64,000 nt of DNA from Paenibacillus tengchongensis (GTDB lineage: Bacteria > Bacillota > Bacilli > Paenibacillales > Paenibacillaceae), in assembly GCF_008973665.1 (NCBI RefSeq), contig NZ_WACP01000016.1, positions 1 through 64,000 on the forward strand. The letters run 5' to 3'. The notes beneath the pieces were generated by a model. It saw nothing but the letters and a program-made list of their open reading frames with translations. It was not told where the DNA came from and did not search any database. Shown here piece by piece: positions 25,788 to 33,896 of this stretch (position 1 is the first letter of the stretch; each line of letters starts with the position of its first letter). Position numbers and translations under genes: made by a program.

Positions 25788-26324
25788 ATGCCCAATGAGG
25801 CAATTTTTAATCAGAGCAGCGGGCCGCTCTATACGGAGCAGGTCAATACTTACATCTCACCCGCCATCGATAACTCTCCGGAAGCGGATGCCGCGTTAGC
25901 CGGCTTGCTGTTCTCCGCGCCGTTTGCTTCTACAGTGACTACTGCCGCACCGCTTGTCATTCAGTTGTCTAACCCGGCGGGCAGCGGCCGGACGGCATAC
26001 GTCTCCAGAGTCACCGGGAGCTCTGCGGCCTCGGCGGTGACGCTATCCCTTTTAAGAAACGCGACAGTCACAGGCGCAACGACTGCACCTGTTAATTTTA
26101 ATTTCGGCAGTGCAACCGCCAGTGTCATGACGGTCCGTACGGCTACGGCGGCACCTACCGGCAGTCCTGCGACATTGATCGCGCTGCTGCTGGCCCCAGG
26201 CCCGACGATTGTCGATTTGAACGGCCGGATTATTGTTCCGCCCGGCAGTTCGGTTACACTTACCATGACGATTGCCTCCGGCAGCTCAGCGGCGACGGGA
26301 AGCATCAACTGGTGGGAAGCCTGA
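25788..26324 (+). CDS. Ser/Thr/Ala-rich protein, paralog A
   Basis: No known family recognised. 178 residues, rich in Ala, Thr, Ser and Val, with no signal peptide and a short N-terminal Asn/Gln-containing segment (MPNEAIFNQSSGPLYTEQ). It is predicted mostly beta-strand. It shares with the next gene the pattern NPAGSGRT-Y-SR, an LAPG-containing strand, IxxPPGS and a terminal WWE, so the two are paralogs. ATG25788 follows TGGAGGA. Position opposite the repeat-protein/glycosyltransferase genes and a sigma-K-like promoter suggest a spore-surface structural protein. Confidence 0.7.
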   Translation: MPNEAIFNQSSGPLYTEQVNTYISPAIDNSPEADAALAGLLFSAPFASTVTTAAPLVIQLSNPAGSGRTAYVSRVTGSSAASAVTLSLLRNATVTGATTAPVNFNFGSATASVMTVRTATAAPTGSPATLIALLLAPGPTIVDLNGRIIVPPGSSVTLTMTIASGSSAATGSINWWEA

Positions 26325-26343
26325 TGGAAGGGAGGGCGAACGA

Positions 26344-26931
26344 ATGCCCAATAATACCGTTTTTAACGGCGAGGACCAGCCGGTATATGTGGAAATGACT
26401 AATTCTTATCTGACGCCGGATATTTCAGCGCCTCCCGAAATGAATGCTGCGCAGAATACGGTGCTGTATTCAACGAATGCCTCCGCTTCGGCAACAGTGG
26501 TGCTTGCCCTAATCTCGGCGATTTCTTCCATACGCATCGCCAACCCGGCAGGCAGCGGCAGGACGCTTTATATCTCACGGATCAGCGGCAGCATTGGAGG
26601 CTCGTCACTGCTGTCCAATATGTCGGGCACCTTCAGCATCGTGCGCGGCGGCACTTTAACTTCTCCCGCTGTGCTGACACCGGTGAACAACAATCTTGGG
26701 AGCTCTGCCGCCAGCAGTGCTACGACTCAATCTTCGACTGCGGCAATCAGCGGGGGAACGGTGCTTTATTCCTACCAGCTGGCTCCGGGAACGTTCTCGC
26801 AAACTTTTTCCGGAAGCATTGTGCTTCCTCCCGGCAGTGCGCTCTCCGCCAATGTCACCTCTTCAAGCTCCGCCATCGGTCTGACCATTACTTCCGCCGT
26901 CAGTCTGGCCTGGTGGGAAAGCCCGGCTTAA
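26344..26931 (+). CDS. Ser/Thr/Ala-rich protein, paralog B
   Basis: 195-residue paralog of the preceding protein, 19 nt downstream with RBS GGAAGGGAGG. It keeps the same landmarks: MPNNTVFNGEDQPVYVEM at the N-terminus, IANPAGSGRTLYISRISGS, SYQLAPGT, IVLPPGSALSA and WWESPA at the end. The middle is longer and even richer in Ser and Ala. No signal peptide. The pair probably arose by tandem duplication and may build the same surface layer. The N-terminal MPN-(E/N)-(A/T)-(I/V)-F block could be an assembly signal, by loose analogy to exosporium leader motifs; this is speculative. Confidence 0.7.
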   Translation: MPNNTVFNGEDQPVYVEMTNSYLTPDISAPPEMNAAQNTVLYSTNASASATVVLALISAISSIRIANPAGSGRTLYISRISGSIGGSSLLSNMSGTFSIVRGGTLTSPAVLTPVNNNLGSSAASSATTQSSTAAISGGTVLYSYQLAPGTFSQTFSGSIVLPPGSALSANVTSSSSAIGLTITSAVSLAWWESPA

Positions 26932-26958
26932 GGTGGGAGGTTCCCCGCAAAGCGTATC

Positions 26959-27019
26959 CGGATGTCCTGTACTAGACGGCAAGCCTCTGACGAGGACATG
27001 AAGGAGGCTTGCCCATCCG
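26959..27019. repeat. Inverted-repeat structure after paralog B
   Basis: GGCAAGCCTC (26978-26987) pairs perfectly with GAGGCTTGCC (27004-27013), and outside it CGGATG (26959-26964) pairs with CATCCG (27014-27019). A competing pairing ATGTCC/GGACAT overlaps. There is no T-run, so terminator function is uncertain. The following stretch to about 27330 holds repeat fragments and no ORF I can support; the 74-residue frame at 27102-27326 lacks coding character. Confidence 0.5.
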
Positions 27020-27134
27020 CTGACCGTCGTTAAATTGGACAATCGCCATCTAAATACACATCTATAAACCAATACTGTCCAAATTAAGTGCCGATAATCG
27101 AATGAAAGGACTGAAATCATTAAATACGGACAAC

Positions 27135-27157
27135 ATTAGTGTGCGAAAATCGGACTA
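27135..27157. repeat. Third copy of the ATTAGTGTGC element
   Basis: ATTAGTGTGCGAAAATCGGA and the next three bases closely resemble the copies at 134-150 and 185-201 (one C missing). All copies are intergenic, which supports a dispersed extragenic repeat family. Confidence 0.4.
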
Positions 27158-27336
27158 TTTTCCAGTTACATTTGGGGGGATTCCGCACAGCCAGCACCTG
27201 AATCGGCTCTATGGAAGAGCCTTTGCGGGTCTTTTTGGCATGTCCGGATATGCCTTTTCATTGACAATAACTGCACAGGAATGGTACTTTCAACAAAGGG
27301 AAACCGGTTTCTCTGGAGATGTTTGAGATCTGTAGA

Positions 27337-27388
27337 TTACTGGAGATGGCGGAGCGCCGTATATATTAAGTGTGGAAACTTGTTCCAC
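27337..27388 (+). promoter_or_regulatory. Promoter and operator-like dyad of the GH13 gene
   Basis: TTACTG (27337-27342), 17 bp and TATATA (27360-27365) form a plausible sigma-A promoter. GTGGAA-N5-TTCCAC (27372-27388), a perfect dyad at the expected start site, looks like a repressor operator. The regulator is unknown. Confidence 0.4.
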
Positions 27389-27409
27389 CGCAGATAGGAG
27401 AATGTAACT

Positions 27410-29110
27410 ATGCCAACACATTGGTTCGTTTATCACACTTCGGAGGATCCTTTTGCTTACCCGGCCGGACCCGGCTGTCTTAAGCTGCGCTTGTTTGTAC
27501 AGAATGGCTGCGGACTGTCCTGTACCGTGCTGCATTCGGACCGCTATGACCCGCCCGGCCGCGAGGTTCCGCAGACCATGGAGGTTGTCGGCTCCGCCGG
27601 CGCCTATGAAATCCATGAAGCCATTATCCGGACAGAGACGGGGAAGTGCCGGTATCTTTTCTATTTGAAGAACACAGCGGGCGAATACCAGTGGTATGGG
27701 GAGAGAGGCATGTCCGAGAACCGGGAGTGGGCGGGGTCTTTTCAATATGCGTATATGCACCGGCCCAAGGCGCTGGAGCTGCCCTCCTGGAGCGGAGATG
27801 CCATTGTCTATCAGATTTACCCCAGCAGCTTCAACAACGGTACTTTAAAGGGAATCACCGCAAAGCTTCCTTATCTGCATGCATTGGGCGTAAACGTGGT
27901 TTATATGACGCCTATTTTCGAATCGCCCTCGGAGCATAAGTACAACACTACAGATTATTATACAATTGACCCGGCCTTCGGGAGCACCGAGGATCTGCGG
28001 GAACTGGTCTTGCAGGCCCATCTTCAGGGCATCCGGGTGATGCTGGACGCGGTGTTTAACCACTCGGGAGATACTTTCTTTGCGTTCCGTGATGTGCTCG
28101 GGCAAGGTGAGAATTCCCGGTATAGGGACTGGTTCCATATCCACTCGTTCCCGGTGGTGCAGCAGCCGGTACCGAGCTATGAGACTTTTGCCAAGGCCGA
28201 ATATCATATGCCTAAGCTGAATATGAATCACCCGGAAGTAGCCGACTATATGATTGAGGTGGCCAAATATTGGGTGCGTGAGACCGGCATTGACGGATGG
28301 AGACTGGATGTTGCCAATGAGGTGGACCCGCTGTTCTGGCGCCGTTTCCGCAGTGAACTTAAAGCGGAATTTCCGGAGCTGCTCATCATCGGTGAGGTGA
28401 TGCACGCCTCGGGGCCATGGCTGCGGGGAGACCAGTTCGACGGCGGGATGAATTACGTGCTGCGCGATGCGATCCTGGAATTTTTCGCCGAGCAGTCGGT
28501 CGGGCCCGCACGCTTCATGGAGCAGCTTCTCCATACGGAGGCGCTGTGCAATGACCAGGCTAATTCAGCGATGTTCCAGCTGCTGGGGAGCCATGATACG
28601 CTGCGCTTCTTGACCGCCTGCAAGGAGGGCGGAAGAGGCTGGGACCATGAGCAGACCGGTATCCGCCGGATGATGCTGGCCGTATTCTTTCAAATGACCT
28701 ACATCGGCATGCCGATGATCTATTACGGAGATGAAGTCGGTATGGAGGGGGCAACCGATCCGCATTGCCGCAAGCCGATGCTGTGGCGGGAGGAGGAGCA
28801 GCAGGCCGGGCTTTACGAATGGTACCGCCGGCTGATCGCGCTCCGCAAAGAGCATGCAGTGCTGCGCACCGGCTCCTTCCGCCCCTGGTTCACGGATGAA
28901 GCGCGTGGTGTCATCGGTTATGTGCGGCGTAGTGAACAAGAGCGGGTCGGGCTGGTGATCAACAACTCGCCGAACACATACCAGATCGCGGTGGACAGCT
29001 TCCGCAGCGACACGAATGCCGTGACGGATCTGCTGAGCGGCGTGACGCTCCGCAACTCTGGACGCATGTTAGTAGAGGTCGAACCTTTCGGTTGCCTGAT
29101 GCTCCGGTAA
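27410..29110 (+). CDS. GH13 alpha-glycosidase (neopullulanase/cyclomaltodextrinase type)
   Basis: Hydrolyses alpha-glucans or cyclodextrins in the cytoplasm; 566 residues without signal peptide. An N-terminal CBM34-like beta domain (about 1-120) precedes the (beta/alpha)8 barrel. GH13 regions are visible: DAVFNHSGD (region I), GWRLDVANEVD with the nucleophile Asp (region II), LIIGEVMH with the acid/base Glu (region III) and LLGSHDTLRF (region IV). The N-terminal domain and length match neopullulanase-like enzymes, which act as dimers. RBS TAGGAG precedes the ATG. It is monocistronic and converges on the lytH-like gene with only 10 bp between stops. Confidence 0.9.
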   Translation: MPTHWFVYHTSEDPFAYPAGPGCLKLRLFVQNGCGLSCTVLHSDRYDPPGREVPQTMEVVGSAGAYEIHEAIIRTETGKCRYLFYLKNTAGEYQWYGERGMSENREWAGSFQYAYMHRPKALELPSWSGDAIVYQIYPSSFNNGTLKGITAKLPYLHALGVNVVYMTPIFESPSEHKYNTTDYYTIDPAFGSTEDLRELVLQAHLQGIRVMLDAVFNHSGDTFFAFRDVLGQGENSRYRDWFHIHSFPVVQQPVPSYETFAKAEYHMPKLNMNHPEVADYMIEVAKYWVRETGIDGWRLDVANEVDPLFWRRFRSELKAEFPELLIIGEVMHASGPWLRGDQFDGGMNYVLRDAILEFFAEQSVGPARFMEQLLHTEALCNDQANSAMFQLLGSHDTLRFLTACKEGGRGWDHEQTGIRRMMLAVFFQMTYIGMPMIYYGDEVGMEGATDPHCRKPMLWREEEQQAGLYEWYRRLIALRKEHAVLRTGSFRPWFTDEARGVIGYVRRSEQERVGLVINNSPNTYQIAVDSFRSDTNAVTDLLSGVTLRNSGRMLVEVEPFGCLMLR

Positions 29111-29120
29111 GAAGGTATCA

Positions 29121-30206
29121 TTACCGCTTGTGTTTCCGCAGCGAACGCCGCTCCTGGTTCTCCCATTGCTTCAGCAGCGGATACGGGTCAAAAGCCCATT
29201 CCGTAATGCCCCGGTCACGGTAAATGCCGTAATGCAGGTGCGGCGGGAATTTGCCTTGGGTACCGGGACTGCCGTAGCCGGAGCTGCCCACCCAGCCCAC
29301 CGTCTGTCCGGGAGTGACGATATCTCCCCGTGACAATGATTTTTCATAGCCCGACAGATGTGCGTAGTAATGGTACCGGTTGTCAATGTCCCTGATGCCG
29401 ACCCGCCAGCCGCCATAGCGGTTCCAGCCTTTGGTCTCGACGATGCCGAAGCAGGTGCTGCGCACCGTCATACCATGCGGCGCGAACAGGTCGGTGCCTT
29501 CATGAATGCGGGCCCCGCCCCAGCTGCGGCCGCTGCCCCAGGTACTGCGGTAGGCGTAGCTGTTTCCGACCGGCAGCGGAAAGGCGCTGCCGGTCAGATT
29601 CAGCCGCCCGAAATGCTCATACAGCTTGGCGAACTGGCCGACCCGTTGAGCAGCGCGGCCATTATGATAATATTCCCACACCCCGATGCTGAAATCGCTC
29701 GGAGCATCGCCGTATTTGCGCAAATGGGCGGCCATACTGTAGAGGGCATCAATATCATTCTCGGGGTCGGCTAAGCCGTCTCCCGAGCCATCCCGCCCGA
29801 ATCCGCTGAAGAAGCTGATGGATTTCGGGTTCTTATCTTCCTGGTCCGGGTTCAGCGGCCCGGCCCATACCGGTGCAGGGACAGCAATGGCGGTGAGCCG
29901 TCCGGACGGCGCGCTGTCGGCGGCCGCCGTTTTCTTTTTGGCGATGGTCCGTTCATACTGATCAATGGCGGCATAACGGAACCAGGGGATACCCGTGGCG
30001 GCGCTCATCTGCTCATACAGCGCTTTGCGTGCAGCATATAGCTGCTCCTTGTCGGCCATGGCGCCGCCGGATGCAGCAGGGGCTGCATGGCTTCCGCCAG
30101 CCGACGCAGCCGCCGGTTCCGGATGACCGGCCCCCCATAACAGTGCGGCTGCAGACAAGCAGAGCAGAACACTCCATTTTGCAATATGTTTTACAAGGGC
30201 CAGCAT
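29121..30206 (-). CDS. lytH: M23 peptidoglycan endopeptidase (LytH-like)
   Basis: Zinc peptidase acting on peptidoglycan. The 361-residue product has an N-terminal signal/anchor (WSVLLCLSAAALLWGAG), a helical region containing TGIPWFRYAAIDQYERTI, a linker with GRDGSGDGLADPENDIDALY, and a C-terminal M23 domain with HEGTDLFAPHG (first His and Asp ligands), HYYAHLSGY and HLHYG. The N-terminal IPW..AAIDQYER block is what I recall of B. subtilis LytH (YunA), the sporulation L-Ala-D-Glu endopeptidase of cortex maturation. Proximity to yunB and yutD also fits B. subtilis gene order. RBS AGGAGGTC precedes ATG30206. Confidence 0.75.
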   Translation of the reverse strand: MLALVKHIAKWSVLLCLSAAALLWGAGHPEPAAASAGGSHAAPAASGGAMADKEQLYAARKALYEQMSAATGIPWFRYAAIDQYERTIAKKKTAAADSAPSGRLTAIAVPAPVWAGPLNPDQEDKNPKSISFFSGFGRDGSGDGLADPENDIDALYSMAAHLRKYGDAPSDFSIGVWEYYHNGRAAQRVGQFAKLYEHFGRLNLTGSAFPLPVGNSYAYRSTWGSGRSWGGARIHEGTDLFAPHGMTVRSTCFGIVETKGWNRYGGWRVGIRDIDNRYHYYAHLSGYEKSLSRGDIVTPGQTVGWVGSSGYGSPGTQGKFPPHLHYGIYRDRGITEWAFDPYPLLKQWENQERRSLRKHKR

Positions 30207-30387
30207 GAGAACGACCTCCTAAGTCCAGGGTGTACTTTATAAGCACAGTGCTTTACCTTAGATTGAAACAAAAAAGGACTTTTTATCCGCAGCGTTTAGC
30301 CGATTCTCACAAAAACAGGAAAACCGCCCGTTCGCATGCTATAATATGAGGCAGTATATCCGGATGAGATGGAATTTTACAGGGGAT

Positions 30388-30541
30388 GGGTGACCTGCGG
30401 GCCGCAGATTGTGATATATTGACGATAGGACAATAACTACTGCAGTCTTCGCTGAAGCATCTGCGCCCGCAGAGGGACTATCCGCCGGAGGGTCACGCGC
30501 CTTTATAGAGAGAGCAGAGGGCGCATACAACTGCGTTATGC
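30388..30541 (+). ncRNA. Candidate structured leader RNA of yutD
   Basis: Nested pairings precede yutD. GTGACC (30390-30395) pairs with GGTCAC (30491-30496). Immediately inside, TGCGGG-(C)-CGCAGA (30396-30408) pairs with TCTGCG-CCCGCA (30460-30471). Within that are TATTG/CAATA (30417-30421 with 30431-30435) and CAGT-cttc-GCTG. Downstream, GCGCC/GGCGC (30497-30501 with 30520-30524) competes with GCATA/TATGC (30523-30527 with 30537-30541). I do not recognise the class. A TATAAT at 30340-30345 could be its -10. The rest of 30207-30571 holds nothing else I can name. Confidence 0.45.
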
Positions 30542-30571
30542 AAATCATCAAGAAAGGCAGGCGACATACGC

Positions 30572-31171
30572 TTGATCGTTATAGGTGGAAAGGGCTACGA
30601 ACTTGTGGTCGATCACAAGGACGGCTGGAACCCTGAAGCATTCCGCGGCAGGTACAGCGAGGTGCTTGACCGGTATGACTATATTATCGGGGATTGGGGC
30701 TACAGCCAGCTGCGGTTGAAGGGCTTTTTCCGGGACAATCACCCTAAGGTGAACCGTGATACGGCCATTTCGGGCATGGTGGATTATATTAATGAATATT
30801 GTAATTTCGGCTGCGCCTACTTTGTATTGCAGAAGATGAAGGAGATGCCGAAGGACAGCAGCGAAAGAGATATTCTGCTGAAGGACCCGGTGGAGAAGGA
30901 GAATTCCGCTGCGGCCGAGTCAGAGCAGGAAAGCGGCGAACCCGCCGCTCCGGTCAGAGAACAGCGGCAGCGGCCGGCCGGCAAAACCAAAGAAGCCGGA
31001 GGCAAGGAGCATGGCGGCAAAGACCGGCCTGCCCGCGAGCATCACGGGCGGAATCACCGGAACCGCGACGGCCACCCTAAAAAAGGCGGCAACCGGTCTG
31101 CGCAAAACCAGCAAAACCAGCAGAACCAGCAAAACCAGCCGAACACGCAACCGAACCCGCCGCAAAATTGA
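30572..31171 (+). CDS. yutD: YutD-family protein with low-complexity tail
   Basis: The first roughly 95 residues are the conserved YutD domain of unknown function (VIGGKGYELVVDHKDGWNPE, ILDRYDYIIGDWGY-like segment, and CNFGCAYFVLQKMKEMP). The remaining roughly 100 residues are a charged Glu/Lys/Arg tail ending in a Gln/Asn-rich repeat (QQN units), about doubling the usual length near 100. The start is TTG30572 after AAAGGCAGG; no ATG is available. The Gln/Asn repeats are encoded by a simple 9-bp tandem repeat that could vary in copy number. A perfect hairpin terminator follows. Confidence 0.85.
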   Translation: MIVIGGKGYELVVDHKDGWNPEAFRGRYSEVLDRYDYIIGDWGYSQLRLKGFFRDNHPKVNRDTAISGMVDYINEYCNFGCAYFVLQKMKEMPKDSSERDILLKDPVEKENSAAAESEQESGEPAAPVREQRQRPAGKTKEAGGKEHGGKDRPAREHHGRNHRNRDGHPKKGGNRSAQNQQNQQNQQNQPNTQPNPPQN

Positions 31172-31186
31172 AGATAAGAACGTCAA

Positions 31187-31230
31187 AGAAGCTGTCCATT
31201 CAGCCTGTTCAGGCTGAATGGACAGCTTCT
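31187..31230. terminator. 21-bp perfect hairpin between yutD and the S41 protease gene
   Basis: Positions 31187-31207 pair without mismatch with 31210-31230 around a 2-nt loop, followed by AATTTT. It separates two convergent genes and can act in both directions. Confidence 0.85.
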
Positions 31231-31248
31231 AATTTTAAACGCGATAGA

Positions 31249-32688
31249 TTATTGAACGGATAATTTCAGGGTGTTCTGGGCGGCATTGTAGCTCCAGGTA
31301 AGTGCCGGGAACTTCTTCTTGAAGGCTCCCAGCTCAATCAGGGTTTCACCGTTTACCGATACGGCATCCTTTGAGGCTAAGGTGAAGCCGAAGGCCTTAC
31401 CGGCACCTGTTGTCAGCACCACCTTCTTGTTCTTGGCATCCCATGCCAGGTCGCTTTCAGTTAATGCGGCAAGCACGCGGGCCGAAGCGTAGATCTTGTT
31501 GTTCTGCTTCAGCAAGCCGACATTCCCGGCAAACGGAGTTCCGTTGACATCGAGAATATGCTGATCTCCTGAAAGCGTAATACCGCTTAATCCTGCGATC
31601 TGCAGTGCCGTTACCAGCTGTGCGGTTTTGCCTTGAACCTCAATGTCCGGGGCCAGCCCGATATGGTTGAAATCCTCTTTGCTAGGAGTGAAATATTTCA
31701 TGGTTGTCAGCTTAAGCATATCACCGTTGCTCATCGGCAGCAGGCTTTGAATCCGTCCCTTGCCATAAGTACGGGTGCCGACAATGGTAGCGAGCTTGTT
31801 GTCGCGCAGCGCTCCGGTCAACGCTTCGGAAGCGCTGGCCGTATATTCGTTGGTCAGGATAACGACAGGCACGCCGATCTTCGTGCCGCCGGTAATCATT
31901 TCCGGCACCAGTTGCCCGCCTGCATCGGAGAAATAAAGCATGACGCCGTTGTCGATGAACTGGGAGGCGATATTCTTGGCGGTATCCATGTAGCCGCCGG
32001 TATTGTCCCGCAGGTCCAGCACAAGTGATTTCATGCCGGCTGCACGCATTTTGGCCAGTTCGGCGGTAAAGTCTTCATCAGCATCTTCAGTGAATCCGCT
32101 GATGGAAATATAAGCGATGTTCTTTCCGAGCAGCTTGCTGGTCACGGAGTCGGTTGCGATCTCCCCCCGTGTGACGCTGAAGCTCTTGGTCGTGCCCCCG
32201 CGCTGCACAAGGAGTGTAACTTTCGTGCCGGAGGTGCCGCTCAGTTCGTCGCCCTCCAGCTCAGCAAGAGGAACTCCGTTTATCTTCAGAATGGAATCTC
32301 CGCGTTTCAGTCCGGACTGCTCCGCAGGAGAGCCGGGCATAACCTCTTCAATATACAGTTCGCTTGGAGTAGAAATGAGCACTATGCCGATGCCGACATA
32401 TTCAAGGTCCACCTGGTGCTCGAACTCTGCGGCTTCTTCGCTGCTGAAGTACATGCTGTAGGGGTCGTCGAGCGTGTTGACCATACCGTCAATGGCACCG
32501 CGGATCAGGGTGTCCTGATCCATTCCCTCAATATTATAATACTCCAGGTATTCGAGCACTTCGTTGATCAGTTTGGTCTTGGACGAAGTGGCCTCAGCGC
32601 TTTCTTCGGCCAGCGCCGCAGGAGCGAAGGCGAGGGACATCGCCAGAGCGCCGCTGAGCACTGCGCTGATCAATTTAACGGATTTCAT
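31249..32688 (-). CDS. S41 C-terminal processing peptidase (CtpA/CtpB-like) with stalk-type C-terminal domain
   Basis: Secreted Ser/Lys-dyad protease of 479 residues. Signal peptide (LISAVLSGALAMSLAFAPAA), a helical arm, a PDZ domain (about 95-165; IEEVMPGSPAEQSGLKRGDS), and the S41 core with catalytic Ser285 (EYTASASEAL) and Lys310 (GTRTYGKG), spaced 25 apart as usual. The last roughly 110 residues form a copper-amine-oxidase-N-like stalk domain (GETLIELGAFKKKFPALTWS) that may bind the envelope. Upstream of it, on the same strand, is a second stalk-domain protein, so the pair may work together outside the membrane. Confidence 0.9.
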   Translation of the reverse strand: MKSVKLISAVLSGALAMSLAFAPAALAEESAEATSSKTKLINEVLEYLEYYNIEGMDQDTLIRGAIDGMVNTLDDPYSMYFSSEEAAEFEHQVDLEYVGIGIVLISTPSELYIEEVMPGSPAEQSGLKRGDSILKINGVPLAELEGDELSGTSGTKVTLLVQRGGTTKSFSVTRGEIATDSVTSKLLGKNIAYISISGFTEDADEDFTAELAKMRAAGMKSLVLDLRDNTGGYMDTAKNIASQFIDNGVMLYFSDAGGQLVPEMITGGTKIGVPVVILTNEYTASASEALTGALRDNKLATIVGTRTYGKGRIQSLLPMSNGDMLKLTTMKYFTPSKEDFNHIGLAPDIEVQGKTAQLVTALQIAGLSGITLSGDQHILDVNGTPFAGNVGLLKQNNKIYASARVLAALTESDLAWDAKNKKVVLTTGAGKAFGFTLASKDAVSVNGETLIELGAFKKKFPALTWSYNAAQNTLKLSVQ

Positions 32689-32726
32689 GGTTGCATACGT
32701 CCTTTATGATGGATTTGGGCCAGGGA

Positions 32727-33896
32727 CTAATTTTCCGCTCCGGCATTATAATAATCGTCGATTTTCCAGATACCGTTCTCTTTGTACATGATAAAGATGA
32801 GGGTCTGTTCATAGCTTTCTCCCGATTCGGTATCCTTGAGGGTAACCTCTGTATATACGGCAGCTTCATCGGAAGTATAGTAATAAATGTTGGAATTGTT
32901 CAGGGCGTAGCTGAAATTGTATTCGTTAAAAAATTCCTGCAAATCCGCTTTGTAATCCGCTTCGTACTCCCCGTAAGAGGTCTGCAGCGCCAGTACGCCG
33001 TCCGCGTTCTCCGTATTCATGCTCTGGTAATATTTCGTCACCAGATCCTTGATGACGGCTTCATCGCCCTGCGCCACTGGAGCGGCAGCCATGCCTTGCT
33101 CACGGGTCAACAGGACGGAAGAATCCTGCAGCTCCATATCATAAATTCTCCAGCTTCCGTTGGCACGCGTTAAGGTATATAAATAGGTATATTTCTGATC
33201 CGGCAAATAATAGCCGCCGGTGCGGACGGAAGTCTCCTCGGTATAGACGCTTGCTTCGTCTCCGTCAATACTCAACACTTTCAGATGATCGATGGACACC
33301 TTGAGGTCATAAGCCGAAAAGGTATCCTCCAGGTCGGCAATGGCCTCTGCTTTGCCCTCTGCCAAATCAATCAGCCCGTAAAAGGCGCTTGCCTTCTTAT
33401 CGTTATAATATTGATTCGCTAACCGGATTACACCCGTAATTGCCGCCTCGTCGGAGGCTTTGGATACGGGAGTCTCGATGACCACGCTTCGGGTGGAGGC
33501 ATTCCAGACGGCGGTGCCTCCGGTAGCCTCGGCGATGAACCGCAGCGGAACGTAGGTCGTACCTGCTTTGGTGACGGGGGCTACGGTCAGTTTCTTGACG
33601 ATGCTGTCGACCGTGGCCCGGGTACTGCCTACCTTGAGGGTGATGGTCAGATCGTTGCCTTTACCGGTGACGGTGCCGCTCTTCGCGTCCCACAGAACGT
33701 TCAGTCCGAGCTTCTCGAACACGGCGCGGAAGGGAACCAGCACAGAATTATTGCTTAAATAGGGGGTACCCGCAGGAAAAGCGACATTGCTGCCATTAAT
33801 GGAAACCGCAATCGGCTTCTCTGCCGCCAAGACCGGAACGGCAAGGATAAGCGCGAGTACGCTGACCGCCAGCAGGGAAAATAATCTCTTCAACAT
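32727..33896 (-). CDS. Secreted stalk-domain (copper amine oxidase N-like) protein
   Basis: A 389-residue exported protein. Signal peptide (LFSLLAVSVLALILAVPVLAA), then a copper-amine-oxidase-N-like stalk domain at about 28-145 with the typical VLVPFRAVFEKLGLNVLWD and YVPLRFIAEATGGTAVWN motifs. Such domains are common in Paenibacillus exported proteins and do not imply amine oxidase activity. The rest consists of two related alpha+beta segments (about 150-270 and 275-389), each ending in a Tyr-rich strand, probably NTF2-like. It lies 38 bp upstream of the S41 protease gene and is likely co-transcribed. Specific function unknown. Confidence 0.8.
   Translation of the reverse strand: MLKRLFSLLAVSVLALILAVPVLAAEKPIAVSINGSNVAFPAGTPYLSNNSVLVPFRAVFEKLGLNVLWDAKSGTVTGKGNDLTITLKVGSTRATVDSIVKKLTVAPVTKAGTTYVPLRFIAEATGGTAVWNASTRSVVIETPVSKASDEAAITGVIRLANQYYNDKKASAFYGLIDLAEGKAEAIADLEDTFSAYDLKVSIDHLKVLSIDGDEASVYTEETSVRTGGYYLPDQKYTYLYTLTRANGSWRIYDMELQDSSVLLTREQGMAAAPVAQGDEAVIKDLVTKYYQSMNTENADGVLALQTSYGEYEADYKADLQEFFNEYNFSYALNNSNIYYYTSDEAAVYTEVTLKDTESGESYEQTLIFIMYKENGIWKIDDYYNAGAEN

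Noticed and set aside
25555..25803. 82-residue minus-strand ORF in the divergent intergenic region
   Set aside because: Crosses the likely sigma-K promoter, RBS and start of paralog A and a hairpin; no SD.
27102..27326. 74-residue plus-strand ORF between paralog B and the GH13 gene
   Set aside because: No good RBS, overlaps an interspersed repeat fragment, and has no family resemblance.
31117..31171. Short direct repeats resembling a CRISPR array
   Set aside because: They are a 9-bp coding repeat for Gln/Asn in yutD without spacers; no cas genes nearby.
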